This document shows positions 1 through 7,504 of a DNA stretch of 21,105 bases, piece by piece. The notes below the pieces were generated by a model that was not told the origin of the DNA, made no database searches, and saw nothing but the letters and a program-made list of their open reading frames with translations. Position numbers and translations under genes: made by a program. This DNA is from Nitrospinota bacterium. Lineage in GTDB: Bacteria; UBA8248. The DNA lies in contig WTGD01000331.1 in the NCBI GenBank assembly GCA_011523725.1, forward strand, positions 1 to 21,105, in the 5' to 3' direction. How positions within the stretch are numbered: position 1 is the first letter of the stretch; each line of letters starts with the position of its first letter.

Positions 1-321
1 CCGCGCCTCGGAGCCTACGGCAGCGTGTATGAGTTCAGGACCTACACCGTGCAGCCCGGCAAGACGGGCGAGGTCCTGAGCCGATGGACCGAGCACATCG
101 CGGCGCGGGAAGAGCTCTCCCCGCTGGCGGCGCTCTTCATGACCGACATGGGGCCGCTCAACCAGTGGATTCACGTCTGGGCGTATGAGGACATGAACCA
201 CCGCGCCGAGATTCGCAAGAAAGCGCACGAGCTTCCGAACTGGCCTCCGGGCTCGCGTCCGTTCCTGGACTCGCAGAATTCGGAGATCTGGGTGCCCGCT
301 TCGTTCTCACCCATGCACTAG
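1..321 (+). CDS. NIPSNAP family protein, 5' end cut off by the window
   Basis: The reading frame is open from the first base, so the gene is partial; an internal GTG at 25 would give 98 residues. The segment reading VYEFRTYTVQPGK is the characteristic start of a NIPSNAP domain. It is followed by a WTEHIAAREELSPLAAL stretch, a hydrophobic strand with NQWIHVW, and a terminal PASFSPMH. NIPSNAP domains are small ferredoxin-like dimeric folds of about 100 residues. Bacterial members often carry two copies in about 210 residues, and the preceding codons (reading LGAYGS) fit the linker of such a two-domain protein, so I infer that this is the second domain. The biochemical function is not known for most bacterial members. 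The gene ends only 10 bases from the end of the convergent uppP gene, with no visible terminator between them. Confidence 0.8.
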   Translation, partial: PRLGAYGSVYEFRTYTVQPGKTGEVLSRWTEHIAAREELSPLAALFMTDMGPLNQWIHVWAYEDMNHRAEIRKKAHELPNWPPGSRPFLDSQNSEIWVPASFSPMH

Positions 322-331
322 GCGAGCGTCG

Positions 332-1138
332 CTACCCCGTTGTGAACAGGTAGAGCAGGGCCAGTACGCCTGCGCCCCAGCAGTAGTAGCGAAAGCGCAC
401 AAGGTTGCCGCCCCGCACGAGCCGGATGAGCCAGCCCAGGGCGACGGCCCCCACGACCGCGGCGGCCAGCGCGCCGACGGCGTAGGGGAGCAGCTTCTCG
501 CCGAGCGGGCCTTCCAGGTCTTTCACCTTGAGTGCGAATGCGCCCAAAATGGCGGGTATGGAGAGCAGGAAGCTGAAACGCGCGGCCTGCTCACGCGCCA
601 CGCCGCGCATGAGGGCGGCGGCGATGGTCGCGCCCGAGCGCGAGATTCCCGGAACGACGGCGAAAGCCTGGAATATGCCGATGATGAGGGCGTCTTTTGG
701 CGTCATCTCGGCTTCCTCCCGGTCCGCGCCTTCCCGGGGTTCGCTCAGGCACAAGATGCCGCCCGTGACGAGCAGCGCGCAGGCGGCGAGCTTGGGAGAG
801 GCGAACATCCCCTCGACCAGATCGCCCAGCAAAACGCCGACTACTCCTGCGGGAACCGAGCCGAGAATCAGGAGCCAGCCCGTTCTGGCCGCGGCCTCGT
901 CTGCATCTTTGCCTGCCAGGGACGCGCACCACCCCCGCGCGATGCGCCAGAGGTCTTTTCCGTAGAAGATGAGGACGGCGGCGAGCGTGCCGACGTGGAG
1001 CAGGACGTCGAAGAACAACTCGGGTTCTTTCAGCCCCAGAATGCTCTGGCCCAGAACGAGATGCCCCGAACTGCTCACGGGCAGAAACTCGGTCAAGCCT
1101 TGCAGGACGCCGAGAATAAGGGCGTGTTCCCAGAGCAT
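332..1138 (-). CDS. uppP: Undecaprenyl-diphosphatase UppP (BacA)
   Basis: This integral membrane phosphatase converts undecaprenyl diphosphate to the monophosphate, regenerating the lipid carrier for peptidoglycan and other surface polysaccharides. At 268 residues it has the usual length. Both family signatures are visible: QGLTEFLPVSSSGHL at residues 13-27, containing the (E/Q)xxxE pair Q13/E17, and PGISRSG at 163-169 with the conserved Arg167. The rest is a succession of hydrophobic helices, as expected. The ATG start is preceded by a GAAAGG ribosome site a few bases upstream. It is the last gene of the leftward operon, 21 bases after manC. Its presence next to GDP-mannose synthesis suggests supply of both sugar donor and carrier for mannose-containing glycans; that link is inference. 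UppP activity is also known to lower bacitracin susceptibility. Confidence 0.96.
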   Translation of the reverse strand: MLWEHALILGVLQGLTEFLPVSSSGHLVLGQSILGLKEPELFFDVLLHVGTLAAVLIFYGKDLWRIARGWCASLAGKDADEAAARTGWLLILGSVPAGVVGVLLGDLVEGMFASPKLAACALLVTGGILCLSEPREGADREEAEMTPKDALIIGIFQAFAVVPGISRSGATIAAALMRGVAREQAARFSFLLSIPAILGAFALKVKDLEGPLGEKLLPYAVGALAAAVVGAVALGWLIRLVRGGNLVRFRYYCWGAGVLALLYLFTTG

Positions 1139-1159
1139 GTCAGCCTTTCACGCGATGGT

Positions 1160-2275
1160 TCACAGGAATCGCCCGCCTTTTTCCCCGAAGTTCTTGACCA
1201 TCTCGCCGATCTTTTCCGCATCCCCCACCGGGCAGATGAGGAGCGCGTCGTCCGTCTCGACGACGATGAGGTCCTCGACCCCGACGGCGGCGACGAACTT
1301 CTTGTTCGAGCGGACGATGAGGTTCTTCGCGTCGATGGATTCGGTTTTGCCCCCCCTGGGCAGTATCCAGACGTTGCCGGCCTCATCGCGCGGCAGGACG
1401 CCCCGGAGAGCCGGCCACGTGCCCAGATCGCTCCAGCCGACGTCGGCGGGCAGGACGATGAGGTTGCGCGTTCGCTCCATCACCGCGTGATCGATGCTGA
1501 TGGATTCGCACTTCTCCCACAATTTCGCGAAAGCGGCGGCGTCGCGCTTCACGTATGCGGATGCCGCACGGCTCAAAACAGCGCTCAGGCGGGGCAGGTG
1601 GGTTTCGAGTTCTTCGAGCAGTCGGGCGGCTTGTGCGATGAAGATGCCGCTGTTCCAGTAGTGCCTGCCGGAAGCCGCATACCTTTTGGCCTGCGCGAGC
1701 GGGGGCTTTTCCCGGAACCTCCTGGCGCGAAACGCCTCGACCTCTCCCGCGTCCTCGATGCGCTCGCCGCGTTCGATGTAGCCGAAGCCGGTCTCGGGCG
1801 AGTGTGGCGGCACACCGAGCGAGACGATTGAGCCATGCTCGTTCGCCAGCCGTGCCCCCGCCTTGACGAGTTTGCGGAACTCCCTCGTTTTTCCGACGAA
1901 CTGGTCTGCGGGAACGGCGCACATCGCAGCGCCCGGCTCGCGCGATTCGATGAGGCGCGCCGCCAAACCGAGGCAGGGGGCGGTGTTTTTGCCCACAGGT
2001 TCATGGACGACGTTGCCTTTCGGGATATCGAGATTTCTCAAGAATTTCCGGTGCGCCGCCGAGGCCATGACGAGCGTTCGCTCGGGCGAGGCGAAGCCGC
2101 GTGCGCGCGCCAGCGTCATTTCGAGCAGCGAGGGACCTGCGTTTTTGGGAGGCATCCCCCCGCCAGGCGGCAGGAATTGCTTGGGCTTCGACTTTCTGCT
2201 CACCGGCCAGAAGCGCGTGCCTGAGCCTCCCGCCATGATGACCGCCCATAAGGGGGGCGTGCTGCGCCGGGTCAC
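1160..2275 (-). CDS. manC: Mannose-1-phosphate guanylyltransferase (GDP-mannose pyrophosphorylase)
   Basis: This cytoplasmic enzyme joins GTP and mannose-1-phosphate to give GDP-mannose and pyrophosphate. The nucleotidyltransferase signature GGSGTRFWP lies at residues 16-24, followed by KPKQF at 30-34. Further family motifs are EPVGKNTAPC, YWNSGIF, SIDHAVMER and VGWSDLGTW. At 371 residues it is the short, single-function form. It lacks the C-terminal cupin isomerase domain of bifunctional ManC/AlgA proteins, so mannose-6-phosphate isomerase must come from elsewhere. The start is GTG within a GTGA overlap with the stop of the upstream VTT gene, implying translational coupling. Its substrate is the product of manB two genes upstream. 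The partition between GDP-mannose and a related GDP-heptose donor cannot be settled by reading, but GDP-mannose is much the likeliest. Confidence 0.93.
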   Translation of the reverse strand: MTRRSTPPLWAVIMAGGSGTRFWPVSRKSKPKQFLPPGGGMPPKNAGPSLLEMTLARARGFASPERTLVMASAAHRKFLRNLDIPKGNVVHEPVGKNTAPCLGLAARLIESREPGAAMCAVPADQFVGKTREFRKLVKAGARLANEHGSIVSLGVPPHSPETGFGYIERGERIEDAGEVEAFRARRFREKPPLAQAKRYAASGRHYWNSGIFIAQAARLLEELETHLPRLSAVLSRAASAYVKRDAAAFAKLWEKCESISIDHAVMERTRNLIVLPADVGWSDLGTWPALRGVLPRDEAGNVWILPRGGKTESIDAKNLIVRSNKKFVAAVGVEDLIVVETDDALLICPVGDAEKIGEMVKNFGEKGGRFL

Positions 2276-2862
2276 TGGAAAATCCCCCTGAACAGGAGAA
2301 AACCGCCCAAAAGCAATACGATAAAGAGGATGGTCAATAAATTAAAGCGGCGATCGATGAAACTTCGTATCGGCGGGCCGAAGCGGTGGATGAGCGCGGC
2401 CTCGATGAAAAAGCGCGCCGAGCGGCTTAAGGCGGACGCGAGCAGGAAAACCCAGAAATCGATCTCGAACGCGCCCGCAGAGATGGTGAACACCTTATAG
2501 GGTATCGGTGTAAAGCCCGCGATTCCCACCGCCCAGGCGTCATAGGCGCGGTAGTATTCCTGAACGATCTGGTATTTATCCGCCACCCCGTAGAACGCGA
2601 TGATGGGCTCGCCGACGCTTTTTAGGAGATAAAAGCCGATGAAATAGCCCAGCGCGCCGCCCAGAACGGAGGACGCCGAGCAGACGGCGGCGTAGAGATA
2701 CGCCCTTTGCGGCCTGGCGAGGGCAAGGGCCATCAGGAGCGGGTCCGGCGGAATGGGAAAGAAGACGGATTCCGTCGTCGATACGACGACGAGGACGGGC
2801 AGGGCGTAGCGCGAATCCGCCCAGCTCAGCACCCACTCGTAGAGCGCGCGGAGGCTACGCAT
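2272..2862 (-). CDS. VTT-domain (DedA/YqaA-like) inner-membrane protein
   Basis: The protein has 196 residues and resembles the YqaA branch of the VTT (SNARE-associated, DedA-like) superfamily. Members are polytopic membrane proteins; several are implicated in lipid scrambling or recycling of polyprenyl-phosphate carriers. Visible marks are an amphipathic segment with PIPPDPLLMALALA, a glycine-rich helix ending in GYFIGFYL, the re-entrant-like FTPIPYKVFTISAGAF, and a basic SRSARFF segment, then a final hydrophobic helix near the C-terminus. I chose the ATG at 2862 because the reading frame upstream of it lies inside manB in another frame and has no membrane character. This start overlaps the manB stop by 8 bases. 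Position between manB and manC and in the same operon as uppP suggests a role linked to lipid carrier handling, which is inference. Confidence 0.82.
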   Translation of the reverse strand: MRSLRALYEWVLSWADSRYALPVLVVVSTTESVFFPIPPDPLLMALALARPQRAYLYAAVCSASSVLGGALGYFIGFYLLKSVGEPIIAFYGVADKYQIVQEYYRAYDAWAVGIAGFTPIPYKVFTISAGAFEIDFWVFLLASALSRSARFFIEAALIHRFGPPIRSFIDRRFNLLTILFIVLLLGGFLLFRGIFQ

Positions 2863-4234
2863 CCGGCAGGGAGACGGCGGGGTATTTTTTGATCTCTTGG
2901 TATACTTCGCTCTGGTACGCGCGCAGGGAGGGTTCGTCGAGCGCCTCGAAGCGCATGACGAGCACGGGCTGCGTGTTCGAGGCGCGTATGAGTCCCCAGC
3001 CCTTCTCGAAATTGATGCGAGCGCCATCTACTTCAACGGTTTCATATGTATTCTTAAAGTGATTCTTTAGGTTTTCTACGATCTGGAACTTCTCCTCATC
3101 CGGGCATGCGACCCGGATCTCGGGTGTCGAGACCGACGTGGGGATTTCGGATACCCGCTCGGCGAGCGTTTCATCCGAATCGCAAAGAAGATGCAGGAGC
3201 CTGGCGGCCGTGTAGATGGCGTCGTCATAGCCCAGATAGCCGTCCACGAAGAAGATGTGGCCCGAAAGTTCGCCGCCCAGGGGCGCCTTCTCCTCCACGA
3301 TCTTGGCGCGCACGAGCGAGTGCCCCGTCGCGCTCATCACCGGGCGCCCGCCCATCCGCTTCACGGCGTCGGCGAGGCGCGATGAGCATTTGACGTCGAA
3401 GACGATGGCCTCGCCGGGGCTTCGCGCCAGGATGGGCGCTGCCAGCAGCATGAGCAGCTCATCCCCCCAGATGATCCGGCCGGTGGCGTCCACCGCGCCG
3501 ATGCGGTCCCCGTCGCCGTCCAGCCCGATGCCGACCTCCGCGCCCGTTTCCCGCACCCTGGCGATGAGGGATTCGAGGTTTTCGGGCACCGTGGGGTCGG
3601 GATGGTGATTGGGATAGGAGGCGTCGGGTTCGGTAAAAAGCTCCACCACCTCGGCGCCGATCCTTCTCAGCACTTGGGGCGCCACCGTGCCGCCGACGCC
3701 GTTTCCCGCATCCACCACGACTTTGACGGGCCGCGAGAGCGTAAGACCCCGAGACGCCCGCTCGATGTACCTGTGCCTGATGTCGACTTCTGTGAACGCG
3801 CCCCGCGCTTCGGCCCGGTGGATGCGGCCCTCCTCGATGATTTTTCTGATTTCCTGGATTTCCGCGCCGTGAATCGCCTCGCGCCCGCGGGTGATCTTGA
3901 AGCCGTTGAATTCCGGCGGGTTGTGGGAGCCCGTGATCTGCACCGCCCCCGCCACGTCGAGGTGGTGCGTCGCGAAGGAAACCACCGGGGTGGGCGCCAT
4001 GCCGATCCCGATGACGCGGCAGCCCGAGGCCGTGAGACCCTTTTGGAGCGCGTCGTAAAAATCGGGGGAGGAGAAGCGGTTGTCGCGCCCGACGGCGATG
4101 GCGGCCCCGTTCGCGCCGCCCAGGTGCGTGCCGAGAGCGCCGCCGATGGTCTCGACAATCTCGTTCGTGAGGTCTTTCTCCACCACGCCGCGAATGTCGT
4201 ATTCCCTGAAGATCAGCGGGTTGATGCCGGACAC
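2855..4234 (-). CDS. manB: Phosphomannomutase/phosphoglucomutase
   Basis: This alpha-D-phosphohexomutase interconverts mannose-6-phosphate and mannose-1-phosphate, and probably the glucose equivalents. With the GTG start it has 459 residues, close to the AlgC/PMM-PGM family norm. The active-site phosphoserine loop TGSHNP lies at residues 101-106 with Ser103 as the phosphorylated residue. The metal-binding loop DGDGDRIG is at 239-246, the sugar-binding loop GELSGH at 321-326, and the phosphate-binding RASNTQP near residue 430. The frame extends a further 30 codons upstream, but those read as non-homologous. GTG at 4234 is favoured by a GGGAG ribosome site 6 bases before it and by the family-like beginning INPLIFREYDIRG. 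It is the first gene of the leftward operon, with its own promoter in the divergent region. Confidence 0.93.
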   Translation of the reverse strand: MSGINPLIFREYDIRGVVEKDLTNEIVETIGGALGTHLGGANGAAIAVGRDNRFSSPDFYDALQKGLTASGCRVIGIGMAPTPVVSFATHHLDVAGAVQITGSHNPPEFNGFKITRGREAIHGAEIQEIRKIIEEGRIHRAEARGAFTEVDIRHRYIERASRGLTLSRPVKVVVDAGNGVGGTVAPQVLRRIGAEVVELFTEPDASYPNHHPDPTVPENLESLIARVRETGAEVGIGLDGDGDRIGAVDATGRIIWGDELLMLLAAPILARSPGEAIVFDVKCSSRLADAVKRMGGRPVMSATGHSLVRAKIVEEKAPLGGELSGHIFFVDGYLGYDDAIYTAARLLHLLCDSDETLAERVSEIPTSVSTPEIRVACPDEEKFQIVENLKNHFKNTYETVEVDGARINFEKGWGLIRASNTQPVLVMRFEALDEPSLRAYQSEVYQEIKKYPAVSLPDA

Positions 4235-4240
4235 GCAAAG

Positions 4241-4245
4241 CTCCC
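4241..4245 (-). promoter_or_regulatory. Ribosome binding site that fixes the manB start
   Basis: On the minus strand GGGAG stands 6 bases before the GTG at 4234. The longer in-frame start 90 bases upstream has no comparable site, so this motif decides the start. Confidence 0.6.
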
Positions 4246-4282
4246 TTTCGGGCGAATGGTCGTTTCCCTGCAAAGCGGGCGA

Positions 4283-4311
4283 ATTATTGCACCCCCCTCG
4301 TTGCCGGGCAA
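4283..4311 (-). promoter_or_regulatory. Promoter for the manB-VTT-manC-uppP operon
   Basis: On the minus strand TTGCCC (4306-4311) and AATAAT (4283-4288) are separated by 17 bases, with a TG one base before the -10 hexamer (extended -10). It lies about 50 bases before the manB start. The -35 overlaps the palindrome TTGCCGGGCAA at 4301-4311, a possible operator. Assignment is by sigma-70 consensus only. Confidence 0.5.
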
Positions 4312-4333
4312 CCTCATTTTTCAATCCCGCCTT

Positions 4334-4363
4334 GTGTCATTCTCCATCGAGTGAGGGTATAAT
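4334..4363 (+). promoter_or_regulatory. Promoter for the plsC-dciA-TPR-lolB operon
   Basis: A perfect TATAAT stands at 4358-4363. The best -35 match is GTGTCA at 4334-4339 with an 18-base spacer, four of six bases agreeing with consensus. Transcription would begin near 4370, leaving a leader of about 105 bases before plsC. It is divergent from the manB promoter, with the two -10 elements about 70 bases apart. Confidence 0.5.
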
Positions 4364-4378
4364 GTCTTTACGTCCGCC

Positions 4379-4447
4379 CGTGAGCGGTTACGCTCTACGC
4401 CTTCTGGATGGCTCGGCCATTGAAAACCACGAAATTCAATGATTTTT
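4379..4447 (+). promoter_or_regulatory. Structured plsC leader with a possible attenuator
   Basis: Two hairpins follow one another in the presumed leader. The first has GAGCG (4382-4386) pairing with CGCTC (4391-4395) across a GTTA loop, extendable by CGT/ACG with one bulged base. The second has CATTGAA (4418-4424) pairing with TTCAATG (4435-4441) across 10 bases, followed at once by ATTTTT. The second resembles a weak intrinsic terminator before the gene, but its stem has only two GC pairs. Confidence 0.3.
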
Positions 4448-4475
4448 CATCCCTGCATGACGGGAGACTCTCGAG

Positions 4476-5174
4476 TTGATCGCCGGGGCGGGTCCATTGA
4501 GCGAGCGGGTGATGATAAGGCTGGGGCGCGGCTTCGTGGGTCTTCTGGTGCGCCTGTTCACGAAAATGAAAATCACCGGGATGGAAAACATCCCGCCGGG
4601 GGGAAATATCCTCTTTTTGAGCAATCATATCTCCGCCCTCGACGTCCTGGTGATCCCCTGGGCCATCTATTTGAAATATCCGGAAGAACTGCTTCGCCAG
4701 GCGGGCAAGGAAGAGCTGTTCGACATCCCCGTCGTGGGCTGGATACTGAGCAAATGGCGGGGGTTCCCCATCAAGCGCGGCGGTGCGGACAGGAAATCCA
4801 TCCGCATGATCGAGGAATACATCAAAGAGGGAAAAGTCATCCTCTACCCTGAGGGCACGCGGAGCCGCGACGGGCGGCTCATGCGTGGAAACAGGATGGT
4901 GGGCCGAATCGTGCGAAACACCACTCCCACGGTCGTCCCCGTCTCCATCAAGGGGACGGACCGGGTGATCCCGGTGGGCAAGACCATTCCCCGCCCGGGG
5001 ACGAGGGTCGAGTTGCGGTTCGGCGCGCCGATGGATTTGAGCGACGAGTTTGCGATCGCCAACACGAAAGAGGCGAGCCAGAAGATCATCGATCGCGTCA
5101 TGACGGCCATCGGGGAACTGCAAAACGGGAGAATCCCCGAAACTCTTGAGAAAAAAGGTGTTCCGGGTGAATAG
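4476..5174 (+). CDS. plsC: 1-acyl-sn-glycerol-3-phosphate acyltransferase (PlsC/LPLAT family)
   Basis: The protein is predicted to transfer an acyl chain to lysophosphatidic acid, forming phosphatidic acid at the inner membrane. The family motif I NHISALD places the catalytic HX4D at His51 and Asp56. The glycerophosphate-binding EGTR motif is at residues 126-129 within YPEGTRSRDG, followed by a VPVSIKGTDRVIP stretch. At 232 residues it has normal length, with a hydrophobic N-terminal helix at about residues 18-28. The TTG start at 4476 has GGGAG 9 bases upstream; a later ATG at 4512 would remove 12 residues. Its stop overlaps the beginning of dciA. Related LPLAT proteins may use other lysolipids, so the exact acceptor is inferred. 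Confidence 0.88.
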   Translation: MIAGAGPLSERVMIRLGRGFVGLLVRLFTKMKITGMENIPPGGNILFLSNHISALDVLVIPWAIYLKYPEELLRQAGKEELFDIPVVGWILSKWRGFPIKRGGADRKSIRMIEEYIKEGKVILYPEGTRSRDGRLMRGNRMVGRIVRNTTPTVVPVSIKGTDRVIPVGKTIPRPGTRVELRFGAPMDLSDEFAIANTKEASQKIIDRVMTAIGELQNGRIPETLEKKGVPGE

Positions 5175-5664
5175 GCCTCCCTTCTCGAAGCCCAGGAGAT
5201 TCGCTTCTATCCTGAGGGAAGTGCGCCGGAAAGAGCCTTGGGGCAGGCGGCTGGCGAGGAATTTCGTGTTCCGCATCTGGCCCAGGGCCGTGGGCGAGGG
5301 CATCTCTCGTGCGGCCCGTCCTGTGTCCATCAAAAACGATTGTCTGTATGTGGAAGTGGCGAACTCGAGTTGGTTGTATGAACTCGAGCTGAGAAAGCAG
5401 GATTTGCTGGCGAGAATCAACGAGCACATGGAGGATTCCCGCATCAGCGAGATTCGCTTCAGACTCTCGAACGGGGGCCTCGCCTTTGACTATGATGACG
5501 AGGAGGGTGAACCGGCTGCGCCTTCGCGGAGAGCGACGCCGATTTCCTCGGGCGATGAAGCCGCAATTGGTGACGCTATCGCCGATATCGGGGATGAGCA
5601 ATTGCGCCGCGCGACGGAAAAACTCATTCGCCACATTCGTGCGCATGGCAAATCCAAATTATGA
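5167..5664 (+). CDS. dciA: DciA-type (DUF721) replicative helicase loader
   Basis: The protein belongs to the DUF721/DciA family, the ancestral bacterial loader of the DnaB helicase. The conserved domain spans roughly residues 12-105. It includes the WPRAVGEGISRAARP motif, the strand LYVEVANSSWLYEL with its conserved tryptophan, and LELRKQDLLARIN followed by ISEIRFRL. The rest is a polar, mostly charged C-terminal region ending in a short helix with basic residues. I chose GTG at 5167, which has AAGG 8 bases before it and overlaps the plsC stop; a TTG at 5146 would add 7 residues. Older annotations call such proteins hypothetical. The presence of dnaB about 10 kb downstream fits the assignment, and I see no DnaC or DnaI homologue in the window. 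Confidence 0.82.
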   Translation: MNRPPFSKPRRFASILREVRRKEPWGRRLARNFVFRIWPRAVGEGISRAARPVSIKNDCLYVEVANSSWLYELELRKQDLLARINEHMEDSRISEIRFRLSNGGLAFDYDDEEGEPAAPSRRATPISSGDEAAIGDAIADIGDEQLRRATEKLIRHIRAHGKSKL

Positions 5665-5704
5665 TAATATCCGGCGCGAGAAATTCTTGGAGAGGTTGCA
5701 TTCC

Positions 5705-7444
5705 ATGATGAAATTCTACGGCAAGTTGATTTTGCCTTTTGCCCTGCTCCTGGCGGGGTGTACGCCCCTCGAACCCGAGGTCAAGCCCGCTGCGCCCGCG
5801 CCCGTGGTCAAGCTGCGTCCGCTTTCAGACAAAGTAAAGGGAACGTCAAAGTCCTATTTTCATTTCATCTCCGGCTATCGCGAAGAATTGGCTGGAAACC
5901 TCAAGGATGCGGAATCGTCTTATGTCCAGGCGGTCGAGAACAATCCGGACTCCTCGTTCTTGTCGACTCGCCTGGCATCGCTTCTCGTTCGCCAGGGGAA
6001 ACTGGCCGAGGCCGAAAAATTCGCCCTCAAGGCGACGGCGCAGGATGCAAAGAACCTCGAGGCTCATTTCGTTCTGGGAGGCATATACGCTTCGCGGACG
6101 AAACTGGAGGAGGCCGTCGCCACTTACAACAAGTTGCTGGAAATGAGTCCCGACCACCAGGAGACGCGCCTGCTCCTGGGCAGCGTCTACCTGGATTTGG
6201 GCAAGTATCCCGAAGCCGTCGAGACGCTGGAAGCCCACGTCAAGTCGGGGAGAAGGCCCATTCTCGGCCGGTATAACCTGGCGCAAGCCTATGCGGGCAT
6301 GAAGAGATACGGCGAGGCGGAGAGGGAAATTTTCAAACTCCTGGAGAGGCAGCCGAGATTCATCCGCGGCATGCTGCTTCTCGCCAGAATCTATGAAGCA
6401 CAAGAAAAATTCGACGATGCGGAAGAAACCTACATCAAGGCGCAAAAAATCGAACCCGACAATCGGCTCATTCGCTCTCGCCTGGGGCAACTCTACATCC
6501 GCAAGAAGGATATGAAGCAGGCTCTGGAAGAGTTCAAGGCGCTCGGGTCGGAGGAACCCGACAACGTGAGCGTGCACCGCACCCTCGGGTTTTTGAACTT
6601 CGATCAGAGAGAATACCAGGACGCGCTTCAGGAGTTCCGGTTCGTCCTGGCGAGGAATCCGAAAGACGAGATGGTGCGCAAGTATGTCGCGAGGATTTAC
6701 CAAGAGTTGAAGCAATATGAGCGCGCCGAGGAGGAGCTTCTCGAATTGTTGTCGCTGTTGCCCAAGTCGCTGGATGGGCACATCCAACTCGCCTGGTTGT
6801 ACATCGACCAGAAAAAATGGAAGGAGGCGAGCGACGTTCTGGACAAAGTCGAGAAGCACCATCCTGAGGAGGGACGGGTCCACTATACGCGTGGTTTGGC
6901 GCTCTCGAGGCAGAAGAAGTTCACCGAAGCTCTGCCCTATCTTCAAAGAGCGGTGAAGCTGGAGCCCGACCGGGAGGGTTATTCGTATTCTCTCGCCTCG
7001 GCTTTTTATGAACTGAAGCGCTGGGACGACGTGGAGGCGACGACGAGGAAGCTCATTCAAAAGAACCCGAAGCACGCCAACGCCCTGAACTTGCTGGGCT
7101 ATATGTTCTCCGAACTCGACAAGAACCTCGATGAGGCGGAAAAACTGCTGGATCGCGCCTTGGCCATTGAGCCGGAGAACGCCGCTTTTCTCGACAGCAT
7201 CGGGTGGGTCTACTACCGTCAGGGCCGCTTCAAGGAAGCGCTCGTGAAAGTGCAGCACGCGGCGACGAAGATGCCCAAGGACGCCGTCATCCTTGACCAC
7301 CTGGGCGATATATACTTCGCCTTGCATGACCTCGAAAATGCGCTTCTCCACTGGAAGCGCGCCTCCGAGGCGGACCCGGAAAACGAAAAACTGAAAAAAA
7401 AGATTCAAACGCACCTTCAGAACAAGAGAAAGCCCGTCATGTAG
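5705..7444 (+). CDS. TPR-repeat lipoprotein
   Basis: The protein has 579 residues. It opens with a lipoprotein signal peptide: a short basic start, a hydrophobic core and the lipobox LLAGC with the modified cysteine at residue 19. A proline/alanine-rich linker follows. The remainder is about 15 consecutive tetratricopeptide repeats of 33-35 residues, many with the G..Y and A...Y positions in place and with N/D-P at the repeat end. The next to last repeats contain DSIGWVYYRQG, typical of TPR proteins found beside lolB. I chose ATG at 5705, preceded by GGAGAGG with 9 bases spacing, because it starts the signal peptide directly; the frame also has an ATG at 5645. The specific partner is unknown. 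TPR lipoproteins usually act as scaffolds for envelope protein complexes, and the lolB neighbour suggests lipoprotein or outer-membrane work. Confidence 0.88.
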   Translation: MMKFYGKLILPFALLLAGCTPLEPEVKPAAPAPVVKLRPLSDKVKGTSKSYFHFISGYREELAGNLKDAESSYVQAVENNPDSSFLSTRLASLLVRQGKLAEAEKFALKATAQDAKNLEAHFVLGGIYASRTKLEEAVATYNKLLEMSPDHQETRLLLGSVYLDLGKYPEAVETLEAHVKSGRRPILGRYNLAQAYAGMKRYGEAEREIFKLLERQPRFIRGMLLLARIYEAQEKFDDAEETYIKAQKIEPDNRLIRSRLGQLYIRKKDMKQALEEFKALGSEEPDNVSVHRTLGFLNFDQREYQDALQEFRFVLARNPKDEMVRKYVARIYQELKQYERAEEELLELLSLLPKSLDGHIQLAWLYIDQKKWKEASDVLDKVEKHHPEEGRVHYTRGLALSRQKKFTEALPYLQRAVKLEPDREGYSYSLASAFYELKRWDDVEATTRKLIQKNPKHANALNLLGYMFSELDKNLDEAEKLLDRALAIEPENAAFLDSIGWVYYRQGRFKEALVKVQHAATKMPKDAVILDHLGDIYFALHDLENALLHWKRASEADPENEKLKKKIQTHLQNKRKPVM

Positions 7445-7504
7445 GGTTGTGCGAATTTCGTCGCGCCTGCTGCTCCCGCCCGGATTTTCTCGACTTCTCT
7501 CACA

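Noticed and set aside
995..1831. A 278-codon open frame on the plus strand
   Set aside because: It covers uppP and manC in antisense and shows no family motif.
4395..5444. A 349-codon open frame on the minus strand
   Set aside because: It is opposite plsC and dciA, whose motifs are unambiguous.
5660..5670. TATGATAATAT as a promoter for the TPR gene
   Set aside because: No -35 element stands at a suitable distance; the genes are close enough to be cotranscribed.
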